This document shows positions 26,725-34,952 of a stretch of DNA of 64,000 nt, one piece after another (position 1 is the stretch's first letter; every line of letters begins with the position of its first letter). The notes under the pieces were generated by a model. The model ran no database searches. It saw only the letters and a program-made list of their open reading frames with translations, and was not told where the DNA came from. Both the position numbers and the translations under genes were made by a program. Origin of the DNA: Paenibacillus arenilitoris (lineage in GTDB: Bacteria; Bacillota; Bacilli; Paenibacillales; Paenibacillaceae); NCBI RefSeq assembly GCF_014705655.1, contig NZ_JACXIY010000015.1, positions 186,001 through 250,000 of the forward strand, in the 5' to 3' direction.

Positions 26725-27517
26725 TACGGCATTCGCGCGACTGAAGGAGGAAGGCCGAACCGCGCTTATTCCTTTCCTGACGATGGGCGATCCGGATTTG
26801 AAAACGTCGGTTGAAATCATCAAAAGGCTGGAGCAGGCGGGAGCCGACATGATCGAGCTTGGCGTTCCTTATTCCGATCCGCTCGCGGACGGACCCGTCA
26901 TCCAGCGCGCCTCCGAGCGAGCCTTGACGAACAGCATCACGATCGGGGATTGCATTCAAGTCGCGGAGCAGGCGCGCGGGGAAGGCGTCAAAATCCCGTT
27001 TATTTTGTTTACGTATTATAACCCGGTTTACCAATACGGCCTTGACGCCTTCTTCGAGCTGGTAAGGAGCAAAGGCATTAGCGGCCTCATTATTCCGGAC
27101 TTGCCGATCGAAGAGGACGAGGACGTCCGCCAATTGGCCGAAGCATCCGGCGTTCATCTAATTCCGCTCGTCGCGCCTACGTCGAAGGACCGCGTCGTCC
27201 GGATTTCGGGCAAGGCCAGAGGCTTCGTGTACTGCGTATCCTCGCTTGGCGTAACCGGCGTGCGGGCCGATTTCCACACGGGCATCGACGAGTTTCTGGC
27301 GACGGTGCGGGGAGCGACCGATCTGCCGATCGCCGTCGGATTCGGCATCTCGAGCCGAGAGCAGGTCGAGCGATTCTCCAAGCAGTGCGACGGCGTCGTC
27401 GTTGGAAGCGCGATCGTGCGCACCATCGAAGAAGCGATTCCGCTCCTGAAGGACGCGGGCAAGCGCGAGGAAGGGCTGAAGCTGATCGGCGATTTCGTCG
27501 CGAAGCTGAGAGGCTGA
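26711..27517 (+). CDS. trpA: Tryptophan synthase alpha chain
   Basis: 268 aa TIM barrel. Signature [18 protein letters not shown] is represented by [19 protein letters not shown] near residues 47-65, containing the catalytic Glu and Asp. It cleaves indoleglycerol phosphate to indole, channelled to TrpB. It is the last trp gene and is followed by a terminator-like hairpin. Confidence 0.98.
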   Translation: MNLIDTAFARLKEEGRTALIPFLTMGDPDLKTSVEIIKRLEQAGADMIELGVPYSDPLADGPVIQRASERALTNSITIGDCIQVAEQARGEGVKIPFILFTYYNPVYQYGLDAFFELVRSKGISGLIIPDLPIEEDEDVRQLAEASGVHLIPLVAPTSKDRVVRISGKARGFVYCVSSLGVTGVRADFHTGIDEFLATVRGATDLPIAVGFGISSREQVERFSKQCDGVVVGSAIVRTIEEAIPLLKDAGKREEGLKLIGDFVAKLRG

Positions 27518-27532
27518 CAATCGAACAAGGGG

Positions 27533-27568
27533 AGCCGCCGCATTTATGCGCGCGGCTTCTTTCTGTTC
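27533..27568 (+). terminator. Probable terminator between trpA and hisC
   Basis: AGCCGC ... GCGGCT stem around CGCATTTATGCG, followed by a T-rich TTCTTTCT tract. It may only partly stop transcription into hisC and tyrA. Confidence 0.6.
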
Positions 27569-27652
27569 AAAAATACTTTAAAACCGATACCAGATATGAG
27601 ACAATGGTTGACAGGCAATATGACCAGATAATAAAAAAGAGGTGAACGGCTC

Positions 27653-28750
27653 ATGCAGCCCAAAAGCAATATCGTCCACCTTCCCGTCTATCAGCCCGGA
27701 AAGCCGGTTGAAGATGTTAAGCGGGAGCTGGGACTGACCGAAGTCATTAAGCTGGCATCGAATGAGAACCCGTTCGGATACTCCGAACAAGCGAAAACGG
27801 CGATCATGGAGGAGCTTGGCAATTTAAATATTTATCCCGACGGCGCGAGCGTCGAGTTGACCGCAGCGCTGGCCGACAAACTTGGCGTCGGCACGGACCA
27901 GGTTATTTTCGGAACCGGCTCCAGCGAAATTATTTTGATGATTGCCAGGGCGTTTCTCGTGCCCGGCGACGAGACGATCATGGCGGACGAAACGTTCGCC
28001 CAGTACAAGCATAACGCGGAAGTCGAGAACGCGCGCGTTATCGAAGTTCCATTGCGGGACGGCAAGCACGATCTGCCGGCCATGCTGGCCAAGGTGAACG
28101 GCCGCACGAAGATCATTTGGATCTGCAATCCGAACAATCCGACCGGGACGATCGTCTCGCGCCGGGAGCTTGGCGAATTTCTTAAGCAGGTGCCGGGCAA
28201 CGTGCTCGTCGTTCTTGACGAAGCGTACGGCGAGTACATCGACGATTCCGAATATCCGGACGGCGTGCAGCTGCTGCAAGATCACCGCAATCTGATCGTC
28301 CTTCGGACGTTCTCGAAAATTTACGGCCTCGCGTCGCTTCGTATCGGCTACGGCATCGGCCATCCCGACGTCATCCGCTTCACGAACCAGGTGCGCGAGC
28401 CGTTCAATACGACGAGAGCCGCGCAAGCGGCGGCCAAGGCGTCCATCGGCGACGACGCGTTCATTGCCTACTGCCGCGAGCAAAATAAACAAGGAATCGT
28501 ATATCTGTGCGAGCAGTTCGACCGGATGGGTCTGTCCTATTTCCCTGCATACGGGAATTTCGTCATGGTCGACGTGCAGCGCCCGTCGCCGGAAGTATTC
28601 GACGCCCTGCTTCGCAGAGGCATTATTTCGCGCGCCCGGTGGACGTATTATCCGAATCATATCCGAATTTCGGTCGGCACCCGCGAGCAGAACGAGAAGT
28701 TTATCTCGGCATTGGAGCAAGTATTGCAGGAAGAGACGGTGCAAGGATAA
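27653..28750 (+). CDS. hisC: Histidinol-phosphate / aromatic aminotransferase
   Basis: 365 aa, fold type I PLP aminotransferase. PLP lysine is in RTFSKIYGLASLRIGYG near residue 223. NPNNPTGTIVSRREL and VLDEAYGEY are also present. In the aromatic supraoperon of B. subtilis HisC serves both histidine synthesis and Phe/Tyr transamination, and its position before tyrA supports the same here. AAAAAGAGGTG precedes the ATG. Confidence 0.95.
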   Translation: MQPKSNIVHLPVYQPGKPVEDVKRELGLTEVIKLASNENPFGYSEQAKTAIMEELGNLNIYPDGASVELTAALADKLGVGTDQVIFGTGSSEIILMIARAFLVPGDETIMADETFAQYKHNAEVENARVIEVPLRDGKHDLPAMLAKVNGRTKIIWICNPNNPTGTIVSRRELGEFLKQVPGNVLVVLDEAYGEYIDDSEYPDGVQLLQDHRNLIVLRTFSKIYGLASLRIGYGIGHPDVIRFTNQVREPFNTTRAAQAAAKASIGDDAFIAYCREQNKQGIVYLCEQFDRMGLSYFPAYGNFVMVDVQRPSPEVFDALLRRGIISRARWTYYPNHIRISVGTREQNEKFISALEQVLQEETVQG

Positions 28751-28754
28751 TTTT

Positions 28755-29846
28755 ATGACTACTGTAGCGATTTTCGGGGTAGGGCTGATCGGCGGCTCCA
28801 TCGCCCTAAGCTTAAAAGGAAAACCGGATATGACGGTGGTCGGACATTCGAACCGGTCCTCTTCCGTGGAAAAATATATGCAGAGAGGCGTCGTCGATTA
28901 CGCGACGACGTCCAAACGGGAAGCCGCCGAGCAGGCGGACTTCATTTTTTTGTGCGTGCCGGTCGGCAATTTGGAGGAAAATCTGCGCGAGCTAAGCGAA
29001 TACAAGCTGAAGCCGGGCTGCATCATTACGGACGTCGGCAGCACGAAGGCGACCATCACGGCATGCGCCCGCACGCTGGACCTGGGGGAAGCCATCTTTA
29101 TCGGCGGCCATCCGATGGCCGGCTCGGAGCGCTCCGGCGTGGAGGCGGCATCGTACCATCTGCTGGAGAACGCCTATTACGTGCTGACGCCGGACGAATC
29201 GACGCCGACCGAAGCCGTCGACCGGCTGAAGGCGCTGCTCGCTTGGACGAGAGCGAATATCGTCATGGTCGACGCCGAATCCCACGACGAGATTGTAGGG
29301 GCGATCAGCCATTTGCCGCATATGATCGCGGTGTCGCTCGTCAATCAGGTGCGCGGCTACAATGAAAAGAATGGCCTATACGAATCGCTGGCAGCTGGGG
29401 GGTTCCGCGACATTACCCGCATCGCGTCGGGCGATCCGACCATATGGCGCGACATTCTGATCAATAACCGGACGGTGCTCCTCGGCCTTCTTCGCGATTG
29501 GAGCGCGGAGACGGCCAAGTTCGCCGATATGCTCGAGCGGGCGGACGGCAACGCCATTAAGGAAGCGTTCGAGTCGGCGGGCGCATTCCGCAGCCGCATG
29601 CCGGAGCGGCGCAAAGGGATGATTCTGTCCGCATACGATTGCTACGTGGACATACCGGACCATCCCGGCATTGTCGGCAAAATAACGAGCGAGCTTGGCA
29701 ATAACCGAATCAATCTGAGCAACCTGCAGATCATCGAGAGCAGGGAGGACGTGCCCGGCATTTTGCGGCTGTCGTTCCGTTCGCAGGAAGCTTTGGATCA
29801 AGCGATGCTGCTGCTCGGCAATAGCGGGTACGACGTGCACATGTAA
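28755..29846 (+). CDS. tyrA: Prephenate dehydrogenase with ACT domain
   Basis: 363 aa. The N-terminal Rossmann motif is VAIFGVGLIGGSIAL (residues 4-18). The central catalytic region includes GGHPMAGSERSGV and the ISHLPHMIAVSL histidine. A C-terminal ACT domain (about residues 295-363, YVDIPDHPGIVGKITSELG) probably mediates tyrosine feedback. It oxidatively decarboxylates prephenate to 4-hydroxyphenylpyruvate. It starts 4 nt after hisC. aroE, which follows in B. subtilis, is absent here. Confidence 0.96.
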   Translation: MTTVAIFGVGLIGGSIALSLKGKPDMTVVGHSNRSSSVEKYMQRGVVDYATTSKREAAEQADFIFLCVPVGNLEENLRELSEYKLKPGCIITDVGSTKATITACARTLDLGEAIFIGGHPMAGSERSGVEAASYHLLENAYYVLTPDESTPTEAVDRLKALLAWTRANIVMVDAESHDEIVGAISHLPHMIAVSLVNQVRGYNEKNGLYESLAAGGFRDITRIASGDPTIWRDILINNRTVLLGLLRDWSAETAKFADMLERADGNAIKEAFESAGAFRSRMPERRKGMILSAYDCYVDIPDHPGIVGKITSELGNNRINLSNLQIIESREDVPGILRLSFRSQEALDQAMLLLGNSGYDVHM

Positions 29847-29877
29847 CCGGAGGCACTTTCACAAAAAAAGCAACAAT

Positions 29878-29913
29878 GCGTTTTCAAATTTATCGAGATA
29901 AAAATGAAAACGC
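29878..29913 (+). repeat. 36-bp palindrome abutting a consensus promoter
   Basis: GCGTTTTCA-aa-TTTATC-GA-GATAAA-aa-TGAAAACGC: 15 of 18 position pairs are complementary. It ends 3 nt before the -35 of the next promoter. The right arm continues as TGAAAACGCTTATT, close to the CcpA cre consensus, and the left arm read on the minus strand gives TGAAAACGCATTGT. It could be an operator or a tyrA-operon hairpin without a U-tract. Confidence 0.7.
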
Positions 29914-29916
29914 TTA

Positions 29917-29945
29917 TTGACAACTTGGAAGCGTATACATATAAT
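29917..29945 (+). promoter_or_regulatory. Consensus SigA promoter of a short transcript
   Basis: TTGACA (29917-29922), 17-nt spacer, TATAAT (29940-29945): both hexamers are perfect, the best promoter in the window. Confidence 0.9.
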
Positions 29946-29951
29946 AAAGGT

Positions 29952-30033
29952 ACAGTATGGTTTCTCTCCACTCCTATCCAAATCCTATAGCGCTCATCAT
30001 GAGGGCTGCCACTCTTCGGAGTGGTTTTTTTTT
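29952..30033 (+). ncRNA. Candidate small RNA or terminated leader (about 82 nt)
   Basis: The perfect promoter at 29917-29945 and a strong terminator at 30009-30033 enclose about 80 nt with no ORF. The transcript opens with a CU-rich, unpaired-looking stretch (29961-29983, containing CTCTCCACTCC and TATCC) complementary to Shine-Dalgarno-like sequences. CCACTCC at 29968-29974 repeats the terminator's 5' arm and could pair with GGAGTGG in its 3' arm, so an attenuator switch for the downstream sigma gene is the alternative. Further downstream (30034-30260) I see only an ECF-like promoter. Confidence 0.6.
30009..30033 (+). terminator. Intrinsic terminator of the short transcript
   Basis: CCACTC-TTCG-GAGTGG with a UUCG tetraloop followed by nine T. 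Confidence 0.92.
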
Positions 30034-30182
30034 GCGCTTTTATTCATATACATCGAAGGATGGGTGCTTCCTGATCTGTAAAAAAATTGTATTCCAGCCA
30101 TTGTCGAATGAAGAAGGATTTTGACTTTGGGACACGAATTATATGTATACCCGTATTTTTTGAATTTTTTATGATAATGACC

Positions 30183-30208
30183 GCAACTTTTCGTTTCCGG
30201 ACCGGTAC
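30183..30208 (+). promoter_or_regulatory. Candidate ECF-type autoregulated promoter
   Basis: GCAACTTTT (30183-30191) contains the AAC core of ECF -35 elements, and CGGTAC (30203-30208) lies at the expected distance for a -10. Located 53 nt before the sigma gene. Confidence 0.4.
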
Positions 30209-30260
30209 AATGCTACATGGGGCCCGGGAATAATTAGCAGGTGGAGGAGGTTCGCCTGTC

Positions 30261-30857
30261 ATGACTGATTCCCAACTAATACGCGAGATAAAGGATGGCA
30301 ATGTCGAGCTGTACTCCGAGCTTATGCGGCGCTATCAACGAAAAATATTGGCTTTCATCTTTCATATGCTGAAGAGCGCGAAGCTGGAGCTGCTGGCCGA
30401 AGATTTGTGCTCGGAAACGTTTTATAAAGCATACCGCAGCCTTCATTCGTTTCGCGAGCTGGATGCTTCTTTTTCGACGTGGCTGTATACGATTGCCCGC
30501 AACACGGTGCTAAGTGAACTGAGAAAGCAGAAATCCGCGCATGTGTCGCTCGACGAGTCGGGCTTCGAGCCGGTCGCGGCTTTAGACGCCGTTCCCGAGC
30601 AGCACGTGCTTCGAAGCGAAAGAATGGCGATGGTCCGCGAGGCTATCAATAACTTGCCCGAGAAGCAACGCTCGGCGCTTATTCTTCGGGAATACGACCA
30701 GCTGGACTACCAAGAAATCGCGAATATATTGGGACAGACGGTCAGTTCCGTAAAATCGCTGCTATTCCGGGCCAGGGCAAGCGTGAAGTCGCAGCTGGAG
30801 CCCTATTTCGGACATACGCCGCTATTGGAAGAATTCGAGGGGATGAATACAAGATGA
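30261..30857 (+). CDS. ECF-type RNA polymerase sigma factor
   Basis: 198 aa with sigma region 2 (residues about 20-90, including LCSETFYKAYRSL and FSTWLYTIARN) and region 4 (about 125-180, LPEKQRSALILREYDQLDYQEIANIL plus a helix-turn-helix). There are no regions 1 or 3, so it is a group IV sigma factor. GGAGGAGG precedes the ATG. It overlaps the anti-sigma gene by 4 nt (ATGA). The stimulus is unknown. It occupies the place of aroE in the B. subtilis order. Confidence 0.93.
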   Translation: MTDSQLIREIKDGNVELYSELMRRYQRKILAFIFHMLKSAKLELLAEDLCSETFYKAYRSLHSFRELDASFSTWLYTIARNTVLSELRKQKSAHVSLDESGFEPVAALDAVPEQHVLRSERMAMVREAINNLPEKQRSALILREYDQLDYQEIANILGQTVSSVKSLLFRARASVKSQLEPYFGHTPLLEEFEGMNTR

Positions 30858-31459
30858 ACTGCAACGATGCGCAACAAAAATTCGGCGAATATTGGGATTT
30901 GGCGGAGCATGACGCGGATCGGATCGCGATCGAACTCCATCTGCTCGGATGCAGGGAATGCGCCGAGCAGTTCCGGATTTGGGAAGAGAGCGAGGAGATG
31001 ATTCGCGTGTTATCCGTCGAAGAGGATTCGATCGGACCGACGGAGCACGTCAACCGGAAAGTGATGGAGCGGATTTATGCCGAGCAGTCCTGGCTTATGC
31101 CGGTTCCGCATAAGAGCTATCAGTTCTCCAAGTCGTTTCGGCGCAACTTCTCGATCGTTCTTGCCGCGTGCATGGCAATGTTCGCATGCGCGTTCTTCAT
31201 GTTCGTCTTCGATCATCCCGGCGGTGCTTCCACGGCCGAAATCGCCGAACTGTCGGGACTCATGGATACGGCGAACGTAGACGGAGACGGACTGGTCGTC
31301 ACGGCGGGCGTATTCTCCGAAGTTCCGGTCGCGAGCATCAGCGACCCCTTCGTTCTGAAGGTCGTTCCCGCTTTTCCTCAATATTACGTCGCATTATCGC
31401 TGCTTGGGCTCGTCATGACGCTGCTTATTTTAAACTGGCTGTCGCGCACTCGAAGCTGA
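30854..31459 (+). CDS. Anti-sigma factor with zinc-finger-like (ZAS) N-terminus
   Basis: 201 aa. The N-terminal domain carries HLLGCREC (HxxxCxxC), the zinc-binding anti-sigma signature, around residues 36-43. Two hydrophobic segments follow (about 101-121 and 172-194), giving a membrane protein with an extracytoplasmic loop of about 50 residues that may be the sensor. It should hold the preceding ECF sigma factor inactive. Four-nt overlap with the sigma gene supports a regulatory pair; a terminator follows. Confidence 0.88.
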   Translation: MNCNDAQQKFGEYWDLAEHDADRIAIELHLLGCRECAEQFRIWEESEEMIRVLSVEEDSIGPTEHVNRKVMERIYAEQSWLMPVPHKSYQFSKSFRRNFSIVLAACMAMFACAFFMFVFDHPGGASTAEIAELSGLMDTANVDGDGLVVTAGVFSEVPVASISDPFVLKVVPAFPQYYVALSLLGLVMTLLILNWLSRTRS

Positions 31460-31472
31460 CGAATTGGTTCGG

Positions 31473-31494
31473 GAAGCTCCTTCGGGAGCTTTTT
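31473..31494 (+). terminator. Intrinsic terminator after the anti-sigma gene
   Basis: AAGCTCC-TTCG-GGAGCTT with UUCG tetraloop and a T-tract. Confidence 0.85.
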
Positions 31495-31524
31495 GCCATA
31501 TAAAGAGAAGGAGTGGATCGCAAG

Positions 31525-32136
31525 GTGATCATCGGATTCGTTAGACACGGCAGGACGGATTGGAACGCGGAAGGCAAGATTCAAGGTCAAACGGACATTC
31601 CGCTTAACGAGGAAGGCATCCGGCAAGCGCATGCGCTTGCCGAGCGGCTTAAAGGCGAGGAACGGATATGGGATGCGGTCGCATCCAGCGATCTGTCGCG
31701 GGCTTACCGGACGGCCGGGATTATTGCGGAAGGCCTCGGCATTCCGCTGCTGGATGGCGACGCGCGGCTGAGAGAACGCTATTTCGGCGATGCCGAAGGC
31801 ACGAAAGAAAACGAGAGGCATGAGCGATGGGGCGCGGATTGGCGCAGCGCGGCGCCCGGCGTCGAGTCGTCCGCCGAGATGAAAGCCCGCGGGCTAGACG
31901 CGCTCGCGGAATGGGTCAACGGGTATCCGGAACGCAATCTTCTCGTCGTGACGCACGGCAGCTTCTTGGTCGGGTTGCTCGCGGAGCTATGTCCGGGGCT
32001 GACCGACGAACATCTTCATAATCTTTCCTATTCCGTCTTGGAACGCCACGGGCAAGAATGGCGCGCAAGAGTGTACAATTGCGTCAAGCATTTGGACGGC
32101 TTAGCCGGAAGGCGCGAAGGCTCTCTCCTATTATAA
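31525..32136 (+). CDS. Histidine phosphatase (phosphoglycerate-mutase-like) family protein
   Basis: 203 aa. The catalytic RHG motif (FVRHGRTDWN, residues about 5-14) and a second histidine in VVTHGSF are present. Family members are phosphatases of sugar phosphates, nucleotides or phosphoglycolate, or true mutases; the substrate cannot be read from sequence. GTG 31525 is preferred over GTG 31513 because GAAGGAG lies 11 nt before it. The 3' end lies inside the terminator stem. Confidence 0.85.
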   Translation: MIIGFVRHGRTDWNAEGKIQGQTDIPLNEEGIRQAHALAERLKGEERIWDAVASSDLSRAYRTAGIIAEGLGIPLLDGDARLRERYFGDAEGTKENERHERWGADWRSAAPGVESSAEMKARGLDALAEWVNGYPERNLLVVTHGSFLVGLLAELCPGLTDEHLHNLSYSVLERHGQEWRARVYNCVKHLDGLAGRREGSLLL

Positions 32137-32155
32137 GGAGAGGGTCTTTTTTTTT
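32119..32155 (+). terminator. Intrinsic terminator overlapping the phosphatase stop codon
   Basis: CTCTCCT-ATTATA-AGGAGAG; the TAA stop (32134-32136) is in and beside the loop. Nine or more T follow. Confidence 0.85.
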
Positions 32156-32236
32156 ACGGCCGTTCCCGATCCGGTTATAAATCATAGTTCATCTTCCCAT
32201 AATGGTACTAACGAAAGCTTATGAAAGGAGAGAGCT

Positions 32237-33418
32237 ATGAATTTATCGGATATGCTAGGATACGCGGACATACAGCAGCTTAGCAGAATAGCAGATGTTT
32301 ACCGATGCGAGTGCAATGGAAACTCCAAAAACGATTTGATTCAGTCTATTCTCTCTACCGTAAGTCGAAAAGAAGTGTTCGAAGCGCAAATTAGCAGCAT
32401 GAAGCTCGAAGACCTCCGTTTTTTGAATTCTTTGCTATTCGAATCAAGGAACGCCTTCAGCCTGGAAGATTTGATCGCCCGCGTGCAGCAAAGCCGGTTC
32501 GGCGACGTCGCCGTCAAGCCGGCGCCCGTTGCGGAACCTCCCAAAAAGGCGAAGCGGAGCAAAAAAGCCGCCGCAGAAGCCGAAAAGCCGCTCAGCCCGA
32601 GAGAGATGATCGCCAAGTTCAAGCATCACGGCTGGCTGTTCAACGGGTTCAGCGGGCCGAACCGCTATTTGTTTCAGGTGCCTAACGATTTAAAGAAGCG
32701 ATTTAGGGACACGCTGGCCAGAAGGTTTGCGGCCGATTTGAAAGTGACCGACGAACCGCCGGTCTATCGGGACGAACAGCTGCTTATCCATGACGACATT
32801 ACCCAATTTCTCCATTACGCGTACCATAACGAAATACAGCTTACGGGCGACGGCTCGATGTACAAAAGGTTCTCCCAGCAAATATTGGACAGATTCGGCG
32901 TGAGGGAAGAGTTTCCGTCGAAGGGGGAATGGCGGTTCGGCTACGGCCGGCATTTCAACCACTACCCGAACCGGTTCTCGTTCATCTACGATTATTGCTT
33001 CGCGAGCCAATACATTAGCGAGATTCAGCCGGCGCTGCGTTTAACGCCGGCGGGCGAGGAGCGGCTCGTTTCAAAGCCGCCGAACGAACCGGAGCTGCTG
33101 TACCGATTCTGGCTCAAGGCATACAAAGGTCCGGTCGCCAATCTGCTGGCCCTCGTTCACTGGGTTAACGCGCTGGCGGAAGAGTGGGTAACCGTCGAAT
33201 CGATGCGCCAAGTGCTGGTGCCGTTCATCAAACCTTTTTATTACGACGACGCGAATACGATACTGGAGCAAAGGATTATGGCGATGATGGTTCATCTCGG
33301 CATGCTTCGGGTAGGCGAGCATCCGTCGCACGGCGCCGTCGTCAAGATGACGAAGGCGGGCAAGGCGATCGTTACGGGGGTTGGACTTGACGAGCTCAAG
33401 CCGCTTCTGCGGCCATAG
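32237..33418 (+). CDS. Uncharacterised 393-aa protein with SAP/Rho-N-like N-terminus
   Basis: I do not recognise the family. Residues 1-45 (DMLGYADIQQLSRIADVYRC, then NSKNDLIQSILSTV) resemble the short helix-extended-helix SAP/Rho N-terminal nucleic-acid-binding motif. A lysine-rich linker follows (about 95-115, PPKKAKRSKKAAAEAEK), then a long helical C-terminal region ending in what may be a winged-helix domain (MMVHLGMLRVGEHPSHGAVVKMTKAGKAIV). Good RBS (AAAGGAGAG). It is a monocistronic gene. A DNA- or RNA-binding role is inference from the first 45 residues only. Confidence 0.75.
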   Translation: MNLSDMLGYADIQQLSRIADVYRCECNGNSKNDLIQSILSTVSRKEVFEAQISSMKLEDLRFLNSLLFESRNAFSLEDLIARVQQSRFGDVAVKPAPVAEPPKKAKRSKKAAAEAEKPLSPREMIAKFKHHGWLFNGFSGPNRYLFQVPNDLKKRFRDTLARRFAADLKVTDEPPVYRDEQLLIHDDITQFLHYAYHNEIQLTGDGSMYKRFSQQILDRFGVREEFPSKGEWRFGYGRHFNHYPNRFSFIYDYCFASQYISEIQPALRLTPAGEERLVSKPPNEPELLYRFWLKAYKGPVANLLALVHWVNALAEEWVTVESMRQVLVPFIKPFYYDDANTILEQRIMAMMVHLGMLRVGEHPSHGAVVKMTKAGKAIVTGVGLDELKPLLRP

Positions 33419-33520
33419 CTTGCGGCATCCGCTTGGTAGGCGGCAAAATATAAGGTAGAGTATAAGCAGGAAGGACGCTTAGCCGGCTTTATATTTTGAA
33501 GAAAGAGGTGCTTGGTCCGA

Positions 33521-34027
33521 ATGCTGCTGCCATACAAAGGCATTGTGCCTACCATCAACGAGGACGTATACATAGCGGAAGGCGTCAAAATCATAGGGGA
33601 CGTGACCGTCGCGGAACAGAGCACAATTTGGTTCAACGCCGTGCTGCGCGGCGATCTGGCCCCGATCCGGATCGGCCGAAGCTGCAATATCCAAGACGGA
33701 ACGATCGGCCATGTCAATACGAATCAGCCTTTGCTCGTGGAAGACGAGGTGTCCGTCGGACACGGCGCCATCGTCCACGGCTGCAAGATAGGCAGAGGCA
33801 CATTAATCGGAATGGGGGCAATCGTACTAAACGGCGCAGACATCGGTGAATATGCTTTAATAGGAGCCGGTTCGATTGTTACGGAGAATAAAAAAATACC
33901 ACCCTATACTCTTTCAATCGGTTCACCCGCCAAAGTCGTAAGAGAACTGACAGAAGACGATCTACAGCGCATGAAAAGAACGATGGAGAGCTACGTGACG
34001 AAAGGAATAGAATATAGGATCTCTTAA
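33521..34027 (+). CDS. Gamma-carbonic-anhydrase-like hexapeptide-repeat protein
   Basis: 168 aa left-handed beta-helix of hexapeptide repeats (for example VKIIGDVTVAEQSTIWFNAV, then IGRSCNIQDGT). Metal-ligand histidines are seen in TIGHVN and VGHGAIVHGC. It resembles YtoA/YrdA/CaiE-type proteins of the gamma-class carbonic anhydrase family. Many close relatives bind zinc but have no proven carbonic anhydrase activity. ATG 33521 follows AAAGAGGTG by 11 nt. Confidence 0.87.
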   Translation: MLLPYKGIVPTINEDVYIAEGVKIIGDVTVAEQSTIWFNAVLRGDLAPIRIGRSCNIQDGTIGHVNTNQPLLVEDEVSVGHGAIVHGCKIGRGTLIGMGAIVLNGADIGEYALIGAGSIVTENKKIPPYTLSIGSPAKVVRELTEDDLQRMKRTMESYVTKGIEYRIS

Positions 34028-34049
34028 CGCCGGTTTGGAGGTGTATCCT

Positions 34050-34232
34050 ATGGATAAAATGAAAGTAACGTACGAAGCGATGCTCGGTCTGGCCGCGGAA
34101 TTCGTGCTTGACGAAGCGGTGCTGAAGTTCCGGACGAACCAAATTTACGACGACATCGACAAGGCGCTGGCCGCGGGAGACGAGGATACGTTTTACCGCC
34201 TTGCGAAACAGTTGAATGCATTAAAGAGATAG
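34050..34232 (+). CDS. IDEAL-domain protein
   Basis: 60 aa consisting almost only of an IDEAL domain: FVLDEAVLKFRTNQIYDDID then KALAAGDEDTFYRLAKQL. In B. subtilis the larger YpiB protein carries such a domain at the equivalent place, before ypiF-qcrA; here only the domain is present. It probably mediates a protein interaction. TTGGAGGTG precedes ATG 34050. A large terminator follows. Confidence 0.85.
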   Translation: MDKMKVTYEAMLGLAAEFVLDEAVLKFRTNQIYDDIDKALAAGDEDTFYRLAKQLNALKR

Positions 34233-34267
34233 CTTCTTTTGCTAGAGTCGCGCGGCATAAGAAGCGG

Positions 34268-34324
34268 AAGCTTCCTTGCCCTTGCCGGACCGCGCGTCCG
34301 GAAGGGGGAGGGAGCTTTTTTTTT
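34268..34324 (+). terminator. Intrinsic terminator after the IDEAL gene
   Basis: AAGCT..CC..CCC..CCGGAC-cgcgc-GTCCGG..GGG..GG..AGCTT long stem followed by nine T. Confidence 0.92.
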
Positions 34325-34455
34325 GGGAGCTCGGGCAGATTGGCAAGATGGCGGATTGGCGTTACCATAGGATAAGCGCGATAGGCGGCCAAGAAAAAGC
34401 GGAGCAGCCGATGCGAGGTTTCGAAGCGACTATACTTTGGGAGTGAGAAGAGAAA

Positions 34456-34896
34456 ATGAAGTTTAGCGAAATTGCAAGCGAACAATGGGAGGAACTCGCT
34501 CCTTATTTGGATACTTGCCTGCTGCCCGTAACGGGGTTGTCCGGCGGCGAGAAGCCCCATGAGGCGACGCAGCGGCTGGAGCGTTTAAGGGATTTGCTCG
34601 ATTTGATCGAGATTCCGTTCAAGGGAAGGATCGTGACGTATCCGGCTTGGCATTATGCGAACGGCGCAAATTGGCAGGAAGCGCTGAACGGCTGGTGCGA
34701 GGCGGCCAAGAAATCCGGCTTCCGGTACGTCATCGTCGCTTCGGCCAACCAGGCGCTGGAGCTGCGAGAGCATTCCGCGGATCTCTGTTTTCTGCCTGAT
34801 GAAGACGGGAAGCTTCCGAAGGCGACCGAAGTGTCGGAAACCGTTCGTGCGCTGTGGAGCGGACAAGCTGCCGAATCGGAGGCGGGCTCCGAATAA
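34456..34896 (+). CDS. ypiF: DUF2487 protein (YpiF-like)
   Basis: 146 aa soluble protein beginning MKFSEIASEQWEELAPYLDT, with FRYVIVASANQALELR in the C-terminal half. This is the YpiF/DUF2487 family found directly upstream of qcrABC in Bacillales. The function is unknown; association with the bc complex is based on gene neighbourhood only. It ends 218 nt before qcrA, and a separate qcr promoter lies in that gap. Confidence 0.8.
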   Translation: MKFSEIASEQWEELAPYLDTCLLPVTGLSGGEKPHEATQRLERLRDLLDLIEIPFKGRIVTYPAWHYANGANWQEALNGWCEAAKKSGFRYVIVASANQALELREHSADLCFLPDEDGKLPKATEVSETVRALWSGQAAESEAGSE

Positions 34897-34952
34897 GAAG
34901 GGCCGATTTTGGGGAAAACAAATGCCAGAGCAGGTCAAATGTGACAAAATGA

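Noticed and set aside
27608-27634. TTGACA ... GATAAT as promoter for hisC
   Set aside because: Spacer of 13-15 nt is too short and the element would run into the RBS.
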